From NCBI GenBank assembly GCA_019057735.1, contig JAHLWV010000102.1, positions 1 through 7,428 on the forward strand: DNA of 7,428 bases. Reading direction: 5' to 3'. This stretch comes from Promethearchaeota archaeon (GTDB lineage Archaea > Asgardarchaeota > Lokiarchaeia > Sigynarchaeales > SOKP01). How positions within the stretch are numbered: the stretch's first letter is position 1; each line of letters starts with the position of its first letter. Under the pieces are notes generated by a model. It did not search any database. It worked only from the letters and a program-made list of their open reading frames with translations, and was not told where the DNA came from. Below, piece after piece: positions 6,035-7,428 of this stretch. The position numbers and the translations under genes were made by a program.

Positions 6035-6184
6035 GTTTACCAAAGGACAGGTTGGCAAAGTCCATAGTTGCATTGAGGACTCGTGTGCTCAAAGAAAATA
6101 ATTCACACATCATGGCTTATACAAGCCTACCATGGATTTGGGCGGAGGGGTGAAGCCCCCAAAGCTGCCAACCCGCAGTTAGAC
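6035..6184 (-). other. Long attC site of the 6202-6927 cassette, with structured loop
   Basis: The gene-side core GTCTAAC (6184-6178) fits the consensus. The inner arms GGTTGGCA (6050-6057) and TGCCAACC (6166-6173) pair perfectly over 8 bp. The far core is degenerate; GGTAAAC (6041-6035) is the best candidate. The loop holds its own inverted repeats: GGCTT/AAGCC (6115-6128), CATGG/CCATG (6112-6134) and GGGG/CCCC around TGAA. At 150 bp it is near the upper end of known attC lengths. Confidence 0.7.
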
Positions 6185-6201
6185 ATAGTGCCAAGACCTG
6201 T

Positions 6202-6927
6202 TCACTGGGTCTTCCTAAACGCCAGCATCATAAAAAAGGGGAAATGATAGAATCTGCCAAATTTTTCCGGATCTATCTCGTTTATCATCTCATCTGTTGG
6301 TCTTACGTCTGAGAGTGTTTCCAACCTGAAACCGTTATTATGAAACTCACGCATATATGTTTCGAGAGTTCGGTGGAAGTAGTAGACCTTCACTCCTCGT
6401 GATGACAAGCCATTATACAGTATAGATGTTTCAGAATCAAAGTAGTTCTTGACTTTTCCCCTAATGACAGCTGAATAGGGATTGTTTAGAGAGAAAACAG
6501 CACGTCCGCCGAGCTTGAGCACAACACTTATAGTAGATATGAATCCTATGTAATCGGGAACATCATCCAAAACCAAGTTGCTAACTACCAGATCAAAGCG
6601 ATTCTCATATTCAGGCAAGGATGTACTAAGATCGTGAACCATGTATTTAGTTTTGTGCGAAACGTCTCGGTTACGTGCGTAGTCAATGAGTCTGGGAGCA
6701 ATATCAATTCCTACAATTATACCACCTTTTTCCGAAAGGATTCTGGAGATAGATCCTTCGCCACATCCAGCATCGAGTATGTGAAGCCCGCGGACTTTGC
6801 CGACTATGTCTAGGAAAGTAGGTACGATGAAGCTGTGGTAGAGAGAAAACTTCTTTTCCCTGTCTTCATCCAGAAGATTGACAAATTCGTCAGCGTATGT
6901 ATCGTAAGTATTTTTCAATACTTTCAT
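6202..6927 (-). CDS. Class I SAM-dependent methyltransferase
   Basis: The 241-residue product is a methyltransferase of the Methyltransf_11 type with unknown acceptor. Motif I is ILDAGCGEGSISR (50-62), the post-I loop is GIDIA with D75, motif II is FDLVVSNLVLDDV (111-123), and VLKLGGRAVFSLNNP (136-150) is followed by a C-terminal cap with YFHRTLETYMREFHNNGF (183-200), a pattern seen in small-molecule methyltransferases. The frame is open further upstream to ATG 7008, but that extension would be translated from the attC arms (residues like CYFGRINAVLRLLVVRR), so I reject it. AAAGGAG directly touches ATG 6927, which is too close; TTG 6918, three codons in, has a 9 nt spacing and could be the true start. 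A tiny MPGQRR frame ends on ATG 6927. It is less AT-rich than its neighbour at 5199, consistent with a separate origin. Confidence 0.85.
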   Translation of the reverse strand: MKVLKNTYDTYADEFVNLLDEDREKKFSLYHSFIVPTFLDIVGKVRGLHILDAGCGEGSISRILSEKGGIIVGIDIAPRLIDYARNRDVSHKTKYMVHDLSTSLPEYENRFDLVVSNLVLDDVPDYIGFISTISVVLKLGGRAVFSLNNPYSAVIRGKVKNYFDSETSILYNGLSSRGVKVYYFHRTLETYMREFHNNGFRLETLSDVRPTDEMINEIDPEKFGRFYHFPFFMMLAFRKTQ

Positions 6928-6944
6928 CTCCTTTGCCCTGGCAT
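6924..6944 (-). CDS. Possible 6-codon leader ORF ending on the methyltransferase start
   Basis: The frame reads MPGQRR and its TGA overlaps ATG 6927 (ATGA). Its ATG lies exactly 5 nt after the GTTAG of the attC core, the same spacing as in the leader-like frame at 3976-4005. It has no ribosome-binding sequence of its own. The frame is too short to judge by composition. Confidence 0.2.
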   Translation of the reverse strand: MPGQRR

Positions 6945-6947
6945 TGC

Positions 6948-7032
6948 GTCTAACTACTAACAGACGCAATACTGCGTTTATCCTACCAAAATAGCATAAT
7001 ATCCGCATCAGTATTGCGGATATTTCTTAGTA
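6948..7032 (-). other. attC site upstream of the 6202-6927 gene
   Basis: The inner arms CGCAATACTG (6965-6974) and CAGTATTGCG (7009-7018) pair perfectly over 10 bp. The far core is GTTAGAC (6954-6948), with a second overlapping candidate GTTAGTA (6961-6955). The gene-side core is TACTAAG (7032-7026), which matches the complement of GTTAGTA except at the first base and overlaps the TAA of the short ORF at 7027. Two competing hairpins overlap the site: ATTGCGTCT/AGACGCAAT (6943-6970) and ATATCCGCA/TGCGGATAT (6999-7023). Confidence 0.8.
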
Positions 7033-7183
7033 TCGTTTAGCACTTTTAAGACTAAATTGTCTAAATGCTTTGGTTGCCCATCCTTGATTATTTACATATA
7101 CGACAAAAGTTTCAAAAATCCTCTTTTTTGGGAATATTTATTGAAATTAACTGTAAAGAGTAATGATGGGTTTCTTCTTGCAT
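7027..7183 (-). pseudogene. Short ORF broken by a frameshift, unknown product
   Basis: From ATG 7183 the frame reads MQEETHHYSLQLISINIPKKEDF and stops at 7112. The neighbouring frame is open across the end and reads IFETFVVYVNNQGWATKAF and on to SAKRY, ending at TAA 7027 inside the attC. The two frames meet around a run of six A, where one base gained or lost would give a single product of about 51 residues. I do not recognise a family. The position, between an upstream gene and its own attC, is what a small cassette gene would have. It may be a decayed small gene, a sequencing error in the A run, or chance. Confidence 0.4.
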
Positions 7184-7269
7184 AGGATTACGAAGACAAG
7201 TTAGATAATTTGATTAAAATCCAAACTTTTGACTACTTTCGACGAAACAAAGGAATACGGGGGCTGTTA
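7184..7269. other. Spacer between the rightmost gene and the short ORF; no clear attC pair
   Basis: A GATAACA core-like motif (7270-7264) overlaps the stop of the rightmost gene, as in other cassettes here, but I find no matching inner arms or far core before ATG 7183. A short TTTCG/CGAAA inverted repeat lies at about 7238-7248. If an attC was present it has decayed or is too divergent to see. Confidence 0.3.
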
Positions 7270-7428
7270 TCAACATTTATGCAATACCCATACGTTTGGC
7301 TCATTATATTCACCTAAATCACTTTCTAAATCGATATTTACAGTATTTAAAGCGCCTTGAATAATATATTTGTTACTTTCGCCGAAATACATACCTGTCC
7401 ACCTTTGCCAATCAGAAACAGTTCCCCT
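7270..7428 (-). CDS. C-terminal end of a possible GNAT-like protein (5' part outside window)
   Basis: The frame is open from the right edge and ends at TGA 7272-7270, giving 52 residues. It contains DWQRWTGMYFGES, then YIIQGALNTVNIDLESDLG and the terminal EYNEPNVWVLHKC. The series W-x-x-W-T-G-M-x-F, GAL-x-x-V-x-ID, D-x-G-x-Y-x-EPNVW-x-x-H recalls the conserved C-terminal tail I associate with some GNAT-type acetyltransferases of about 200 residues. That link is from memory and tentative; the catalytic part is not in the window. The stop codon runs into a GATAACA motif like the gene-side core of an attC, so it is probably also a cassette gene in the same orientation as the rest. Confidence 0.6.
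   Translation of the reverse strand, partial: RGTVSDWQRWTGMYFGESNKYIIQGALNTVNIDLESDLGEYNEPNVWVLHKC

Noticed and set aside
6928..7008. 27-residue N-terminal extension of the 6202 methyltransferase
   Set aside because: This stretch is the attC arm and core sequence; the methyltransferase-like sequence begins at MKVLKNTYDTYADEF.
1..7428. CRISPR array, tRNA, rRNA, insertion sequence or integrase gene
   Set aside because: I saw no regularly spaced direct repeats, no tRNA- or rRNA-like sequence, and no transposase or tyrosine recombinase motifs in the readable frames.

Overview
The window reads as the 3' part of a chromosomal integron gene-cassette array from a low-GC, probably anaerobic bacterium that I cannot place taxonomically. 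Every gene I accept lies on the minus strand, so the array reads from right (7428) to left. Seven stretches between genes carry the layout of integron attC recombination sites: a GTTRRRY-type core next to the stop codon of one gene, a second core near the start of the next gene, and an inner inverted repeat joining them. They lie near 6948-7032, 6035-6184, 5079-5197, 4589-4673, 4009-4091, 2282-2364 and 1934-2023. Their sequences differ strongly from one another. No integrase gene is visible; it would be expected to the right, or this is a cluster of attC sites without an integrase.

Layout from the 5' end of the array (right) to its 3' end (left): the C-terminus of a possible GNAT-like protein (7270-7428); a short frameshifted ORF (7027-7183); a class I SAM-dependent methyltransferase (6202-6927); a second methyltransferase (5199-6005); a 119-residue protein of unknown function (4688-5047); a complete GNAT acetyltransferase (4114-4563); an unusually long cassette with a five-helix membrane protein resembling the SpoIIM/DUF95 family (3377-3979), a C-terminal GNAT fragment translationally coupled to it (3147-3377) and a third methyltransferase (2376-3056); and an N-terminal half of an AAC(6')-like acetyltransferase whose frame ends inside its own attC (2008-2256).

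Left of the last attC the context changes to ordinary-looking chromosomal genes: an SPL-type radical SAM protein (1053-1874), a terminator-like inverted repeat (1027-1051), and the 5' part of a COG2509-type FAD-dependent dehydrogenase (1-952, cut by the window edge). This looks like the distal end of the array.

The cassette cargo is mostly small enzymes that transfer methyl or acyl groups to other molecules (three methyltransferases and up to four GNAT pieces). That fits an exchangeable set of modification or detoxification functions, but no substrate can be read from the sequence. The points most worth checking are the set of divergent attC sites, the composite site at 5079-5197, the attC with competing hairpins at 6943-7032, the three-gene cassette with a SpoIIM-like protein, and tiny leader ORFs that begin exactly 5 nt after the attC core and end on the next gene's start codon.
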